NCBI GenBank assembly: GCA_017483195.1
Contig: JAFULR010000012.1
Coordinates: 1 to 64,000 of the forward strand
Direction: 5' to 3'
Source: Clostridia bacterium
GTDB taxonomy: Bacteria; Bacillota; Clostridia; Oscillospirales; CAG-272
Length of the DNA stretch: 64,000 nucleotides
The position numbers were made by a program, and so were the translations under genes. Below are positions 7,680-18,412 of the stretch, one piece after another. The notes under the pieces were generated by a model. That model saw only the letters and a list, made by a program, of their open reading frames with translations. It was not told the DNA's origin and searched no databases. Numbering within the stretch: the first letter of the stretch is position 1; the number at the start of each line of letters is the position of its first letter.

Positions 7680-8861
7680 ATGAAAAAGATTGCCATTTTG
7701 GGTTTTGGAGTGGTTGGAAGCGGTGTTGCCGAGGTTCTGACTCAAAACAAAAGTATCATAGAAAAAAAGCTCGCTGAAAGCATAGAGATAAAATACATTC
7801 TCGACCTGAGAGATTTTCCCGATTCGCCGTTTGCAGATAAGGTCATTCACGATTTCAATATAATACTGGACGATCCGGAGATTTCCATCGTTGCGGAAAT
7901 GATGGGCGGCTCACACCCTGCTTATGATTTTTCCAAGGCTTGCCTACTTGCAGGCAAAAACGTTGTAACCTCCAATAAAGAGGTTGTTTCGAAATTTGGT
8001 ACGGAGCTTCTTGAAATAGCAAAGCAAAATAACGTAAGATATCTTTTCGAGGCAAGTGTTGGCGGTGGAATCCCGATCATAAGACCCATAAATAATGATC
8101 TTACTGCCAACAAGATTACATCAATAGACGGAATTCTTAATGGAACTACCAACTATATCCTCACACAAATGAATGAGCACGGCACCTCTTTTGCAGAAGC
8201 GCTCAAGGATGCTCAGAGCAAAGGATATGCGGAAGCAGATCCAACTGCCGACATTGAAGGAATAGACGCCGCAAGAAAAATTTGCATTCTCTCTGCTCTT
8301 TCATTCGGAAAGTGCCTCTGTGCAGACGCCATAAGCCGCCAAGGCATAACTCAAATTACCGCAGACGATTTCGCTATAGCAAAATCACTTGGATATACAA
8401 TAAAGCTTATAGGACACAGCGAAATCATCAAAAGTAAAATTTATGCCGACGTTGCACCCCGATTTGTTCCCCTCTCCAATCCATTGGCTCATATCAGCGA
8501 TGTTTATAACGGCATTTTGGTTGGTGCAAATATGTTGGACAACGTACTTTTCTACGGTAAGGGTGCAGGAAAGCTCCCAACTGCAAGCGCAGTAACCGCA
8601 GACATTATAGATATCGCCGAAAAGATGGGAACTGCAGCTTGTCCAACTATATCCTGGAGCAACGCCGAAGGTGATGATATTTCATCAGAAGAAGAATATA
8701 AGACACAAAGATGTATCATTCTTTGCGGAAGGGTTGAAGGTGCTAAATACATTGGCGAGCTTAACAAGTCCGTCATAATTACAGATAAAATCTCAATCAA
8801 AGATTGTATATCACTTGCAAGTGAGTATAATACCGAATACACAGTATATTCAATTCTTTAA
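7680..8861 (+). CDS. hom: Homoserine dehydrogenase
   Basis: This cytosolic enzyme reduces aspartate semialdehyde to homoserine with NAD(P)H, the branch point to threonine and methionine. The Rossmann motif GFGVVGSG is at residues 8-15, GGGIPIIRP and GILNGTTNYI mark the catalytic domain, and AEADPTADIEG and ADVAPRFVP are signature segments. At 393 residues it is shorter than the common 420-440-residue form. Only about 60 residues follow the catalytic domain, so the C-terminal ACT regulatory domain looks reduced, which may weaken threonine feedback. An AAGGAG site precedes the ATG. The gene is followed by a bidirectional terminator. Confidence 0.95.
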   Translation: MKKIAILGFGVVGSGVAEVLTQNKSIIEKKLAESIEIKYILDLRDFPDSPFADKVIHDFNIILDDPEISIVAEMMGGSHPAYDFSKACLLAGKNVVTSNKEVVSKFGTELLEIAKQNNVRYLFEASVGGGIPIIRPINNDLTANKITSIDGILNGTTNYILTQMNEHGTSFAEALKDAQSKGYAEADPTADIEGIDAARKICILSALSFGKCLCADAISRQGITQITADDFAIAKSLGYTIKLIGHSEIIKSKIYADVAPRFVPLSNPLAHISDVYNGILVGANMLDNVLFYGKGAGKLPTASAVTADIIDIAEKMGTAACPTISWSNAEGDDISSEEEYKTQRCIILCGRVEGAKYIGELNKSVIITDKISIKDCISLASEYNTEYTVYSIL

Positions 8862-8865
8862 AAAC

Positions 8866-8887
8866 AGGGCTTCGATATCGAAGCCCT
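8866..8887 (+). terminator. Bidirectional terminator between hom and the AGCS gene
   Basis: A perfect 22-bp palindrome (centre between 8876 and 8877) followed by ATTTTTT on the plus strand and by T-rich sequence on the minus strand. It overlaps the last codon of the convergent symporter gene, so both genes share it. Confidence 0.85.
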
Positions 8888-10205
8888 ATTTTTTGAAATA
8901 TCGCTTAGTTTCAAGAACTATCTCATCACTCATAAATAACAGCGTAATTAGATTCATCGGAGTCATCAAGCCTATCGCAAGGTCGGCCGCTTGCCAAACT
9001 GCGTCGGATGAAACACAGCATCCCAGGGAAACACACACTGTATAAGCTATAAAATAGATTTTCCGTAACCCACTACTCTTACTAATAAAATAAACGCACT
9101 CCTTTCCGTAATACCCCCAACATATAATCGTTGCGAGCGCAAACAAAAACAAGGATACCGTCAGTAAAATACCGGATATCTCTCCAAAGGTAATCTCAAA
9201 AGACTGAAGCACTGTTAGTATCGGTTGTGAGGCGTTTATATCTTTACCGTTTATAAGTATAACAAATGCCGTCATCGTACAAACAAGAATTGTGTCCACA
9301 AAAACCTCAAATATTCCAAGGAGTCCTTGCTCACAAGGAGATTTTGTGTTCGACGTAGCATGAGCCATTGGCGCAGTACCGCATCCCGCTTCATTGGAAA
9401 ACAGTCCCCTTATCGTGCCATATCTCAATGCTCTCGAAGCAATAAATCCTACGGCTCCGCCCCCAACAGCTTCGGTGCTGAACGCATCTTTAAAAATCCT
9501 CATCACGATCTTTGGAATTTGGTGGTGTGAATTTATAATGACTGAAAGACAAAGAACTGTATAAACAACACTCACAAAAGGAACAAGCTTTTCGCAAAAG
9601 GCAAATATTCTATTCCCGTTTGCAAAAAATACTATGCATAGTATTACAAGTATTATACACGCAATAAAAATCCTTGGCACACCGATAGTATCCTCAAACG
9701 CTTCCGCCACCGAGTTTGACTGGATCATCCCTCCCATAGTAAATCCGTTAAGCAAACACAAAAGAACAAAGATACCCGTAAAAATCTTACCCAACAACGG
9801 CGTTCCCATAGAGGCAAAAAAATCGCTCATATAATACATGGCTCCGCCATAGCCCTCATTATCCCTAATTCTTCTGTGCTTAACAGCAAGCACAACCTCA
9901 CTGTATTTCAAAATCATAGCAAAGAGAGCGCTCACCCACATCCAGAAAACAGCACCTGCGCCCCCGAGTGCGATTGCAGACGCAACTCCGACTATATTCC
10001 CCACCCCAAGTGTTCCCGCAAGAGCAAAAATAACCGCGCGCAGAGGTGAAGTATCTCCTCCCTTTTTCTTCTTTAGCATTCTCTTAGTCAACGTTGATAT
10101 TTTTGTTAGCGGCGCTCCTTTAAGCCTTATGAAAAAGAATACCGAAGCAAGAAAAAGCACAATAGGAAGAATCACGCCCGACAAGTAATAGTTAACATTC
10201 TCCAT
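8886..10205 (-). CDS. Alanine/glycine:cation symporter family protein (AGCS)
   Basis: A 439-residue, 10-11-span membrane protein of the AGCS family, which imports alanine or glycine with Na+ or H+. The family block AGTLGVGNIVGVASAI followed by GGAGAVFWMWVSA lies near residues 60-95, and the GGAVGFIASRALRYGTIRG and SNEAGCGTAPMAHA segments are also present. These correspond to substrate-path residues of the family. The length is normal. An AGAGG site precedes ATG 10205. It is divergent from groES across about 115 bp. Confidence 0.9.
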   Translation of the reverse strand: MENVNYYLSGVILPIVLFLASVFFFIRLKGAPLTKISTLTKRMLKKKKGGDTSPLRAVIFALAGTLGVGNIVGVASAIALGGAGAVFWMWVSALFAMILKYSEVVLAVKHRRIRDNEGYGGAMYYMSDFFASMGTPLLGKIFTGIFVLLCLLNGFTMGGMIQSNSVAEAFEDTIGVPRIFIACIILVILCIVFFANGNRIFAFCEKLVPFVSVVYTVLCLSVIINSHHQIPKIVMRIFKDAFSTEAVGGGAVGFIASRALRYGTIRGLFSNEAGCGTAPMAHATSNTKSPCEQGLLGIFEVFVDTILVCTMTAFVILINGKDINASQPILTVLQSFEITFGEISGILLTVSLFLFALATIICWGYYGKECVYFISKSSGLRKIYFIAYTVCVSLGCCVSSDAVWQAADLAIGLMTPMNLITLLFMSDEIVLETKRYFKK

Positions 10206-10240
10206 TATTTACCTCTTTATCATCTTTTTTCTTTATCTTA

Positions 10241-10269
10241 TTGAATTTTCCAAAAAATTATGATATAAT
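10241..10269 (+). promoter_or_regulatory. Sigma-A promoter of groES-groEL
   Basis: TTGAAT (10241-10246), a 17-bp spacer and TATAAT (10264-10269) with an extended -10 TG. No CIRCE inverted repeat (TTAGCACTC-N9-GAGTGCTAA) is present between the upstream gene and groES. Confidence 0.75.
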
Positions 10270-10321
10270 AATGAAGTTAAGAATAAATAATTAATGAATA
10301 CTCATACAGGAGGTATATATT

Positions 10322-12245
<1,924 letters not shown>

Positions 12246-12255
12246 TAAAAAATTT

Positions 12256-12284
12256 AATGACCAAGCCAAAATGGCTTGGTCATT
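12256..12284 (+). terminator. Bidirectional terminator between groEL and the malK-like gene
   Basis: A perfect 13-bp stem (12256-12268 with 12272-12284) followed by TTTATTTT on the plus strand; the minus side is also T-rich. The malK-like stop codon lies 10 bases further on. Confidence 0.9.
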
Positions 12285-12293
12285 TTTATTTTG

Positions 12294-14180
12294 TTAAACG
12301 ATGGTTATATCGAGCGACTTATCCTTAACAGTGAGTCTGTCACAATCAAGAATCATATTAACCTCATCACCAATCTTGCCATCGTGAGCAACGATGATGG
12401 ATTCATTTCCAACCGCAACTCTTACGTACTTAGCAACACCGTAATCAAGCACCTCGCTTACCTTTCCGGGTATAGTCACGTTCTCGCGTTTCATATCAAC
12501 AACGTGAATATCGTGCGCATCAAATACGTATTCAAGATCCGTGCGGAATATCTTTGTTCCCTTGCAAGCGAAAAGCTTTTTGCAAAGCTCAGGAGTGGGA
12601 CGAACCTTAAGTCCCGCCATTTCCATATAGAAGTTATAGGAATTCTTATCGTCTTCCTTCTTCTCCTTACTGAATGTTCCGGCAACGGAATTTTCGCGTT
12701 TAAGAGGCAAGATACCGCATTCGGGAACAGTGATGTATCTAGCGTCAATATTGAAGCTTACAACCTCACCGATTTTATGTACGGGATCACCGTATTCAAG
12801 GGCAAAAAGAGTAAGATCCTGAACCTTAAGGAAATACAAGGTCTTGCCCTCAAAGTTCTCTATCCACTGAACCGTCGCCTTACCCTCGCCCTCACCGAGA
12901 TGAAGAGCAGAAACGGGCATGCTGAGAACTGCATTATCAGCCTTTTTATCTGCAAGTGCAGCAGGCAATGTAAGCTGTTCACCATTGAACGAGAGCTTTC
13001 CTGCATTAATAGAACAATTGATAATGTTAGCCTCAGGAATCCTCTTTCTGATGCTTACCTCAGTTTCCTTATCAAATGCATGGAATTTTACCTTGCTGAT
13101 AGCTATATCAAGAATATCGCCTCTGTGGCAGAAGAAATCGGGATCTGCCTTTATAACGATTGCACCTTCCTTAGCATCGGGGGTATCAACATTAAGATTT
13201 GCATAAACAAGTGTTTCACCGCCAAGTATTTCTACTACGCTGACAACAGCCTTTGTCTTTTCCCATTCATTGGGATCAAGCTCGGGCGAGTCAATCTTAA
13301 CCGCGTCAGGACGAACACCAAACACAACCTTGTGCTTACCGTCCATATACTTTGTAAGGATTTTATCTGCCTGGATATATTTCATATTGATTGTAGCACC
13401 GCAATCAAGGTCGAAGCGAACGTCATCGCCCGTCTTAGTGATTGTGGCATCAAAGAAATTCATCTGGGGAGTTCCGATAAATCCTGCAACGAACATGTTA
13501 TCGGGATATTTGTAGAGATTGATGGGAGTATCAATCTGCTGAACGTATCCAAGCTTCATAACAACTATTCTCGTACCCATGGTCATAGCTTCAACCTGGT
13601 CGTGAGTAACATAGATAAATGTTGTTTTAAGTCTTTGATGAAGTCTTGAAATTTCAGATCTCATCGCCGCACGAAGCTTTGCGTCAAGGTTTGAAAGCGG
13701 TTCATCAAGCAAGAAGACCTTGGGGTTACGAACGATAGCACGACCTAAAGCAACACGCTGACGCTGACCGCCGGAAAGAGCCTTGGGCTTACGTTGGAGA
13801 TATTCGGTAATACCAAGTATTTCGGCTGCCTCAGTAACCTTTTGGTGGATAACGTCCTTGGGCATATGAGCAGTTCTCAAAGAGAACGCCATGTTTTCAT
13901 AAACACTCATATGGGGATAGAGGGCGTAGTTCTGGAAAACCATCGCAATATTTCTATCCTTGGGTTCGAAATCGTTAACGATCTCGTTATCAATGCGAAG
14001 CTCACCGGCAGTAATATCCTCAAGACCCGCGATCATACGCAAGGTGGTGGATTTTCCGCATCCGGAAGGACCAACGAAAACGATAAATTCGTTATCCTCA
14101 ATCTCCATGCAGAAATCATTAACAGCCTTCACTCCGCCGTCATATACTTTGTAAATATGTTTTAATGACAAGCTTGCCAT
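12294..14180 (-). CDS. Sugar ABC transporter ATPase, MalK/MsmX/UgpC-like, with long C-terminal extension
   Basis: This ATPase powers an oligosaccharide importer from the cytosolic side. Residues 1-235 are a complete nucleotide-binding domain: Walker A GPSGCGKST (37-45), Q-loop Q83, signature LSGGQ (135-139), Walker B with LLDEP (E160) and switch H193. A MalK-type TOBE region with FGVRPD follows near 285-365. Usual MalK/MsmX proteins end near 370 residues, but this one continues to 628. The extra ~260 residues are beta-rich, and the last ~70 residues look like a second OB/TOBE unit. It is the last gene of the maltodextrin locus, 30 bp after the amylase gene, so it most likely serves the adjacent MalEFG-like importer. 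Confidence 0.9.
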   Translation of the reverse strand: MASLSLKHIYKVYDGGVKAVNDFCMEIEDNEFIVFVGPSGCGKSTTLRMIAGLEDITAGELRIDNEIVNDFEPKDRNIAMVFQNYALYPHMSVYENMAFSLRTAHMPKDVIHQKVTEAAEILGITEYLQRKPKALSGGQRQRVALGRAIVRNPKVFLLDEPLSNLDAKLRAAMRSEISRLHQRLKTTFIYVTHDQVEAMTMGTRIVVMKLGYVQQIDTPINLYKYPDNMFVAGFIGTPQMNFFDATITKTGDDVRFDLDCGATINMKYIQADKILTKYMDGKHKVVFGVRPDAVKIDSPELDPNEWEKTKAVVSVVEILGGETLVYANLNVDTPDAKEGAIVIKADPDFFCHRGDILDIAISKVKFHAFDKETEVSIRKRIPEANIINCSINAGKLSFNGEQLTLPAALADKKADNAVLSMPVSALHLGEGEGKATVQWIENFEGKTLYFLKVQDLTLFALEYGDPVHKIGEVVSFNIDARYITVPECGILPLKRENSVAGTFSKEKKEDDKNSYNFYMEMAGLKVRPTPELCKKLFACKGTKIFRTDLEYVFDAHDIHVVDMKRENVTIPGKVSEVLDYGVAKYVRVAVGNESIIVAHDGKIGDEVNMILDCDRLTVKDKSLDITIV

Positions 14181-14209
14181 AATTTCCTCCTATTGTTTGT
14201 TTCGTATAA

Positions 14210-15796
14210 TCATTTAAGGATCACTATCGACTGAGCAGGAAGAACGAGGGTACCGTCCTCATTCCACGTTGCCTCTTTGGTAACGTCAATGTAAAGTTCT
14301 CCAACTATCTCGGTAGCGCCGAGCGCTTCTCTGTCAAGTGTGAGTGTCTGCTCAAAGGTGTCAAGATTTATAATTATTATAATGCTTTCATCCTCGTATG
14401 TCTTGCGGAGCATACAAATGTAATTGCTGCTTCCATCGTGCAAGTTCTCAATCTCTCCTCTCGCTATTGAGGGGAATCTATTGCGAAGCTGCATAGCTAT
14501 TCTATAATAATTCAAAATGCTGCCGGGATCCTCAAGCTGTTCTTCAACAGAAGGATATTTATAACTGCTCTCATCTACATGAGTGTTTTCAGGTGGAAGA
14601 TAACAGCATCCCTCATATATATTCTTTGCTTTCCACTTCATTGCGATACGCTTTGCGGGGTCTGATTGATTTCCACCCTTGCTGAGCATTCCGATCTCTT
14701 CACCATAATAAACGAACGTACCGCCGTTCATCATAGCCATAACACCTGCAGCCATTTTTACGTTTTCCTCGCCGGGCATAAAGCTACCGGGGCGCATCGT
14801 ATCATGGTTGCCAAGGAAGGGCGCAAGAATACCGCTTGTATAAGTATCCTGCAATGTCATCATCCACTCACCAAGACGTTTGCCGCTTTGCTGCTTTACA
14901 TAAGTAGCAATATTGCCCGTTGCCTGAGCTCCGGTAAAGAGGAAGAAGCTGTCAACACCACTCTCGTAATAGCGATTAATAAGGTAGTCGCTACCAACCC
15001 AAGCCTCACCAACGATATAGCACTCGGGCTTTATATTTTTAGCCTCGGTATTCAACCAACTAAGGAAATCTACGTTTTTGGCTACGTCACCTGTATAGTA
15101 ACTTGTAACAGCATCAAGTCTGAATCCGTCAACATTATGATCAGTAAGCCAATACTCCATGATATCAACAATCTCAGCTCTTACATTTTCAGAGTCAAGA
15201 TTAAGATCGGGCATTCCTGACCAAAAGCGGGATTCATAGTAATAGTTGGTTCCGGACACGTTTGAATACCCTGTCTGATTATAGTTTTTCAAAAACTTAT
15301 AATAATCTCCGTATTTACCGCCGGGTTCACCGTTCTCACGAATATAATCGCACGCCTCCATAAAATACGGATGATCACTGCTTGAGTGGTTAACAACAAG
15401 GTCGATTATTACTCTGATTCCTCTATTATGAGCCTCTGTGATCAAATTATCGAAGTCCTCGAGCGTTCCATACTGCGGATCAATTGCGTAATAATCCTTA
15501 ACGTCATATTTATGATACGTTGGTGACGGATGGATGGGCATGAGCCATATTCCGTTAAAGCCCATTTCCTTTATATAATCGAGCTTTTCCGTAACACCGT
15601 TCAAGTCTCCAATGCCGTCATTGTCAGTGTCATAGAAGCTATGAACGAATATCTCATACCAGTTTCTGTATTTATCATCAATGATATTAAGCTCAACAGA
15701 ATTTTCAGGATCTTTGAAAATGTCAAAAAGATCACACGAAGCCAGGGGCAATATGAGCATTACAGCCACAATAATTATAGAAATTATTCTTTTCAT
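14210..15796 (-). CDS. GH13 alpha-amylase family lipoprotein
   Basis: An extracellular, membrane-anchored glycoside hydrolase of 528 residues. A lipoprotein signal ends LASC (Cys21). The GH13 TIM barrel starts near residue 45 with the conserved FYDTDNDGIGDLNG segment. The catalytic triad is visible: nucleophile Asp228 in GFRLDA, acid/base Glu264 in VGEAW, and Asp332 in GNHD; DLVVNH (about 132-137) is the first conserved region. A short C-terminal beta domain ends the protein. It probably shortens starch-derived oligosaccharides for the linked ABC importer. It lies 11 bp after the malG-like gene and 30 bp before the malK-like gene, inside one operon. Confidence 0.92.
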   Translation of the reverse strand: MKRIISIIIVAVMLILPLASCDLFDIFKDPENSVELNIIDDKYRNWYEIFVHSFYDTDNDGIGDLNGVTEKLDYIKEMGFNGIWLMPIHPSPTYHKYDVKDYYAIDPQYGTLEDFDNLITEAHNRGIRVIIDLVVNHSSSDHPYFMEACDYIRENGEPGGKYGDYYKFLKNYNQTGYSNVSGTNYYYESRFWSGMPDLNLDSENVRAEIVDIMEYWLTDHNVDGFRLDAVTSYYTGDVAKNVDFLSWLNTEAKNIKPECYIVGEAWVGSDYLINRYYESGVDSFFLFTGAQATGNIATYVKQQSGKRLGEWMMTLQDTYTSGILAPFLGNHDTMRPGSFMPGEENVKMAAGVMAMMNGGTFVYYGEEIGMLSKGGNQSDPAKRIAMKWKAKNIYEGCCYLPPENTHVDESSYKYPSVEEQLEDPGSILNYYRIAMQLRNRFPSIARGEIENLHDGSSNYICMLRKTYEDESIIIIINLDTFEQTLTLDREALGATEIVGELYIDVTKEATWNEDGTLVLPAQSIVILK

Positions 15797-15807
15797 AATA
15801 TTCCCCC

Positions 15808-16806
15808 TTATCCCTTTACAGCGCCACCGGTTACACCCTCAACGTAGTATTTCTGCAACCACATAAAGAGGATTGTAATAGGAGTAGCAACCACTACGGC
15901 TGCTGCGCAGAAGGTTGTAAAATACTGCTGAATCTGTTCTCTTTCGAGCCATTTATACATACCAAGGGATACTGTGTACATACTTGTATCCGGAACACCG
16001 GACATAATATATGATACAAAAATATAGTCACACCAAGGAGAGATGAAGCTCGTAAGTATGGTATAAATTACTATAGACTTACTGAGAGGCAGAATTATTT
16101 TCCAGAAAACCTGGCTTCTGCTTGCACCGTCAATACGCGCAGCCTCATCAAGAGCATACGGAACCGTGTCAAAAAATCCTTTCGCTATATAATAGCTAAG
16201 CGCGGCGCCCGCAGAATAAACAATTATCAAGCTCAGATGCGATTGATAATTATCGGGAAGCAATATTTTAAGAAGGAAAAATACTGCAGACATACTCATA
16301 AATCCCGGGAACATTCCAAGAATGAGCATAACATTCATCATAGGCTTGCGCGCCTTGAACTTAATTCTACTGAACGCATATGAAACAGCAAGAACGAACA
16401 ATGTTGTGATAATACAGCTGCAAACTGCTATAAGCAAAGTATTACCGTACCATTGCAAGAACTTCGTACCGCCTTCCTCATAAGGAGTAAAGAGTCTTTT
16501 ATAGTTATCAAGAGTCCACGTTTTAGGAAAGAATGTGGGGCTCCAAGCGCCGGGCTCTGCTCGGAACGACTGCACGAACAGATAAATAAGCGGAACTATC
16601 CAAATAAAGGACAATACGCTGAGAAATATCTGACCAACAGTATTTCCGAAAATTCTTTTAACCCTCATACCAAGACGCTTTTGCGTACGCGGCATTTCGA
16701 TCTCAGCTTCAAGTCTGTCAATATCAGCCCAACGCTCTGCGTCGGTTTTCTCTCTGCGATCGAGAGCTTCAATTTCGTTATTTTTAATCGTTTCGTTATT
16801 AATCAT
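15808..16806 (-). CDS. Maltodextrin-type ABC permease, MalG-like
   Basis: A 332-residue inner-membrane permease of the carbohydrate uptake family. It has about six spans and the cytosolic EAA loop DEAARIDGASRSQVFWKIILPL, which docks with the ATPase. An N-terminal charged tail of about 55 residues precedes the first span. The gene overlaps the end of the malF-like gene by 4 bp, indicating translational coupling, and pairs with it as the second membrane subunit. Confidence 0.93.
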   Translation of the reverse strand: MINNETIKNNEIEALDRREKTDAERWADIDRLEAEIEMPRTQKRLGMRVKRIFGNTVGQIFLSVLSFIWIVPLIYLFVQSFRAEPGAWSPTFFPKTWTLDNYKRLFTPYEEGGTKFLQWYGNTLLIAVCSCIITTLFVLAVSYAFSRIKFKARKPMMNVMLILGMFPGFMSMSAVFFLLKILLPDNYQSHLSLIIVYSAGAALSYYIAKGFFDTVPYALDEAARIDGASRSQVFWKIILPLSKSIVIYTILTSFISPWCDYIFVSYIMSGVPDTSMYTVSLGMYKWLEREQIQQYFTTFCAAAVVVATPITILFMWLQKYYVEGVTGGAVKG

Positions 16807-18347
16807 TGGAAATTGTCCTCTCCTTTCACAGCAGATGATTTGTTATATACAAGTAACGAGAATGTTGCAGAAATCACAAACACAAGGATACCGATAACAG
16901 AAGCCAATTTATAGTTTCTGTCAGCACCGAGTGAAAGCTTATAGAGCCATGTGATAAGCAAGTCGGTTCCCTTTGCACCGTCAGTATAGAGCAACAGATC
17001 ACCGGGACCACCGCCACTAAGCAAGAAAATAACGTTAAAGTTATTGATATTACCTATAAACTGAGTGATGAGGTAAGGACCTGTTACAAACAGCATATAA
17101 GGAAGAGTGATCTTAAAGAACTGACGCGCAGGACTTGCACCGTCTATTCTTGCAGATTCGTAAAGGTCATCCGGAATATTCATAAGAATACCGCTGCACA
17201 TAAGCATACTGTAAGGCACACCTATCCACATATTAACCAAAATAATGCAGATTCTTGTCTGATCTATATTAAGACCAAACTGAAGGTGGAAATTAAACAC
17301 CTGCTCTATGAGCTGAGTTATAATACCTCCACCGCCGCCCATACCGCCTGTGCCGGCGTCGAGCATTTTGGACATAATAAGCAATGATACAAATTGCGGA
17401 ACCGCGATAGTTGCAACGAACATAGTTCGATAAAGCTTTTTGAGCCTTATTCCCTTTTTATTTATAAGCATTGCAAGAAGCATTCCAAAGAAATAGCTTG
17501 TAAAGGTTGCAAATACTGCCCACACAAGCGTCCAACTGAGAACTCTCCAGAATGTATTACCAAGCTTTGATTCTGATGCGAAAAGATCCTTAAAGTTATC
17601 AAATCCAACCCAATCAAAAAGGAATTTCGGAACCTCGTGACCCGCATCATAGTTGGTAAACGCGATCAAGATCATCGTTACCAAAGGAACTATTGTAAAC
17701 AAGAAAAGCCCAAGCATTGGCAACGACAAAAGTGTAATGTGGAACTTACCGTCGCCAAATTTCTTAACGTCACTTCTGAACGAAGTAGGAACAATGCCTA
17801 TAGCCGCTCTTTCCTCAAGTTCACAGCTTTCCTTAACGGATGAGATGTAAACAAATATAAAGAAAACGATAACAAATAAGCTTAAAATACCGTATAAAAC
17901 GATATGGAACGAGTTGTCTCCGGGAATAACAGGATATTCTCCTTTATCCGGATCCCATATGTCACTTATATGGGTTTGCACTCTACCGATGCTTCCGCCG
18001 GTAAAGAAATTTTCAAAAAACATGGCAAGGTAATTTCCACCAAAGAATATCAGATATGCAAAGAAACCTAACTGAAGTGCAAAATAAATTAAACCTCTGA
18101 TTACCTGACCTCTGAAGATATGTCCGCTTCCCATAAGGAAATAGGAAAGCTTTGTCAATTTATTGCCGTGCCACCAGTTTAAGCCAAAGCTTTTAATTGC
18201 TGACCCAACCGACACAAAAAAGGCTATAACAGACTTAAATAGGTTTTTCCAAAAATCACAGAAATTCTTTCCGAAATTTGCGAAAAAGCCTTTAACTTTA
18301 TATAGGATTTTTTGCATAAAAGTCAAATTATAATATTCGAAATCCAC
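16803..18347 (-). CDS. Maltodextrin-type ABC permease, MalF-like
   Basis: A 514-residue permease, the larger membrane subunit. The EAA loop YESARIDGASPARQFFKITLPY is near the C-terminus. The N-terminal ~200 residues add extra spans and a periplasm-side-type loop, as in long MalF forms of Gram-positive bacteria. The start is GTG 18347, chosen because a GGGAGG site lies 7 bases upstream; the first ATG would drop ten residues. It follows malE after a stem-loop without a clear T-tract, which may lower its expression relative to the binding protein. Confidence 0.92.
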   Translation of the reverse strand: MDFEYYNLTFMQKILYKVKGFFANFGKNFCDFWKNLFKSVIAFFVSVGSAIKSFGLNWWHGNKLTKLSYFLMGSGHIFRGQVIRGLIYFALQLGFFAYLIFFGGNYLAMFFENFFTGGSIGRVQTHISDIWDPDKGEYPVIPGDNSFHIVLYGILSLFVIVFFIFVYISSVKESCELEERAAIGIVPTSFRSDVKKFGDGKFHITLLSLPMLGLFLFTIVPLVTMILIAFTNYDAGHEVPKFLFDWVGFDNFKDLFASESKLGNTFWRVLSWTLVWAVFATFTSYFFGMLLAMLINKKGIRLKKLYRTMFVATIAVPQFVSLLIMSKMLDAGTGGMGGGGGIITQLIEQVFNFHLQFGLNIDQTRICIILVNMWIGVPYSMLMCSGILMNIPDDLYESARIDGASPARQFFKITLPYMLFVTGPYLITQFIGNINNFNVIFLLSGGGPGDLLLYTDGAKGTDLLITWLYKLSLGADRNYKLASVIGILVFVISATFSLLVYNKSSAVKGEDNFQ

Positions 18348-18371
18348 TGTTTAACCTCCCTTTAAAGTTAA

Positions 18372-18397
18372 TTGGGCAAGGGTTTCCCCTTGCCCAA
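18372..18397 (-). other. Stem-loop between malE-like and malF-like genes
   Basis: An 11-bp GC-rich perfect stem (18372-18382 with 18387-18397, loop TTTC) without a T-tract on the minus-strand side. The position and lack of a T-run suggest an attenuator or an mRNA 3'-end stabiliser that keeps binding-protein levels above permease levels, rather than a full terminator. Confidence 0.6.
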
Positions 18398-18412
18398 GAA
18401 ATAAAGCCTTGA

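Noticed and set aside
12276..13649. 457-residue plus-strand ORF
   Set aside because: It is fully antisense to the malK-like gene, which has intact ATPase motifs. No start signal or domain supports the antisense frame.
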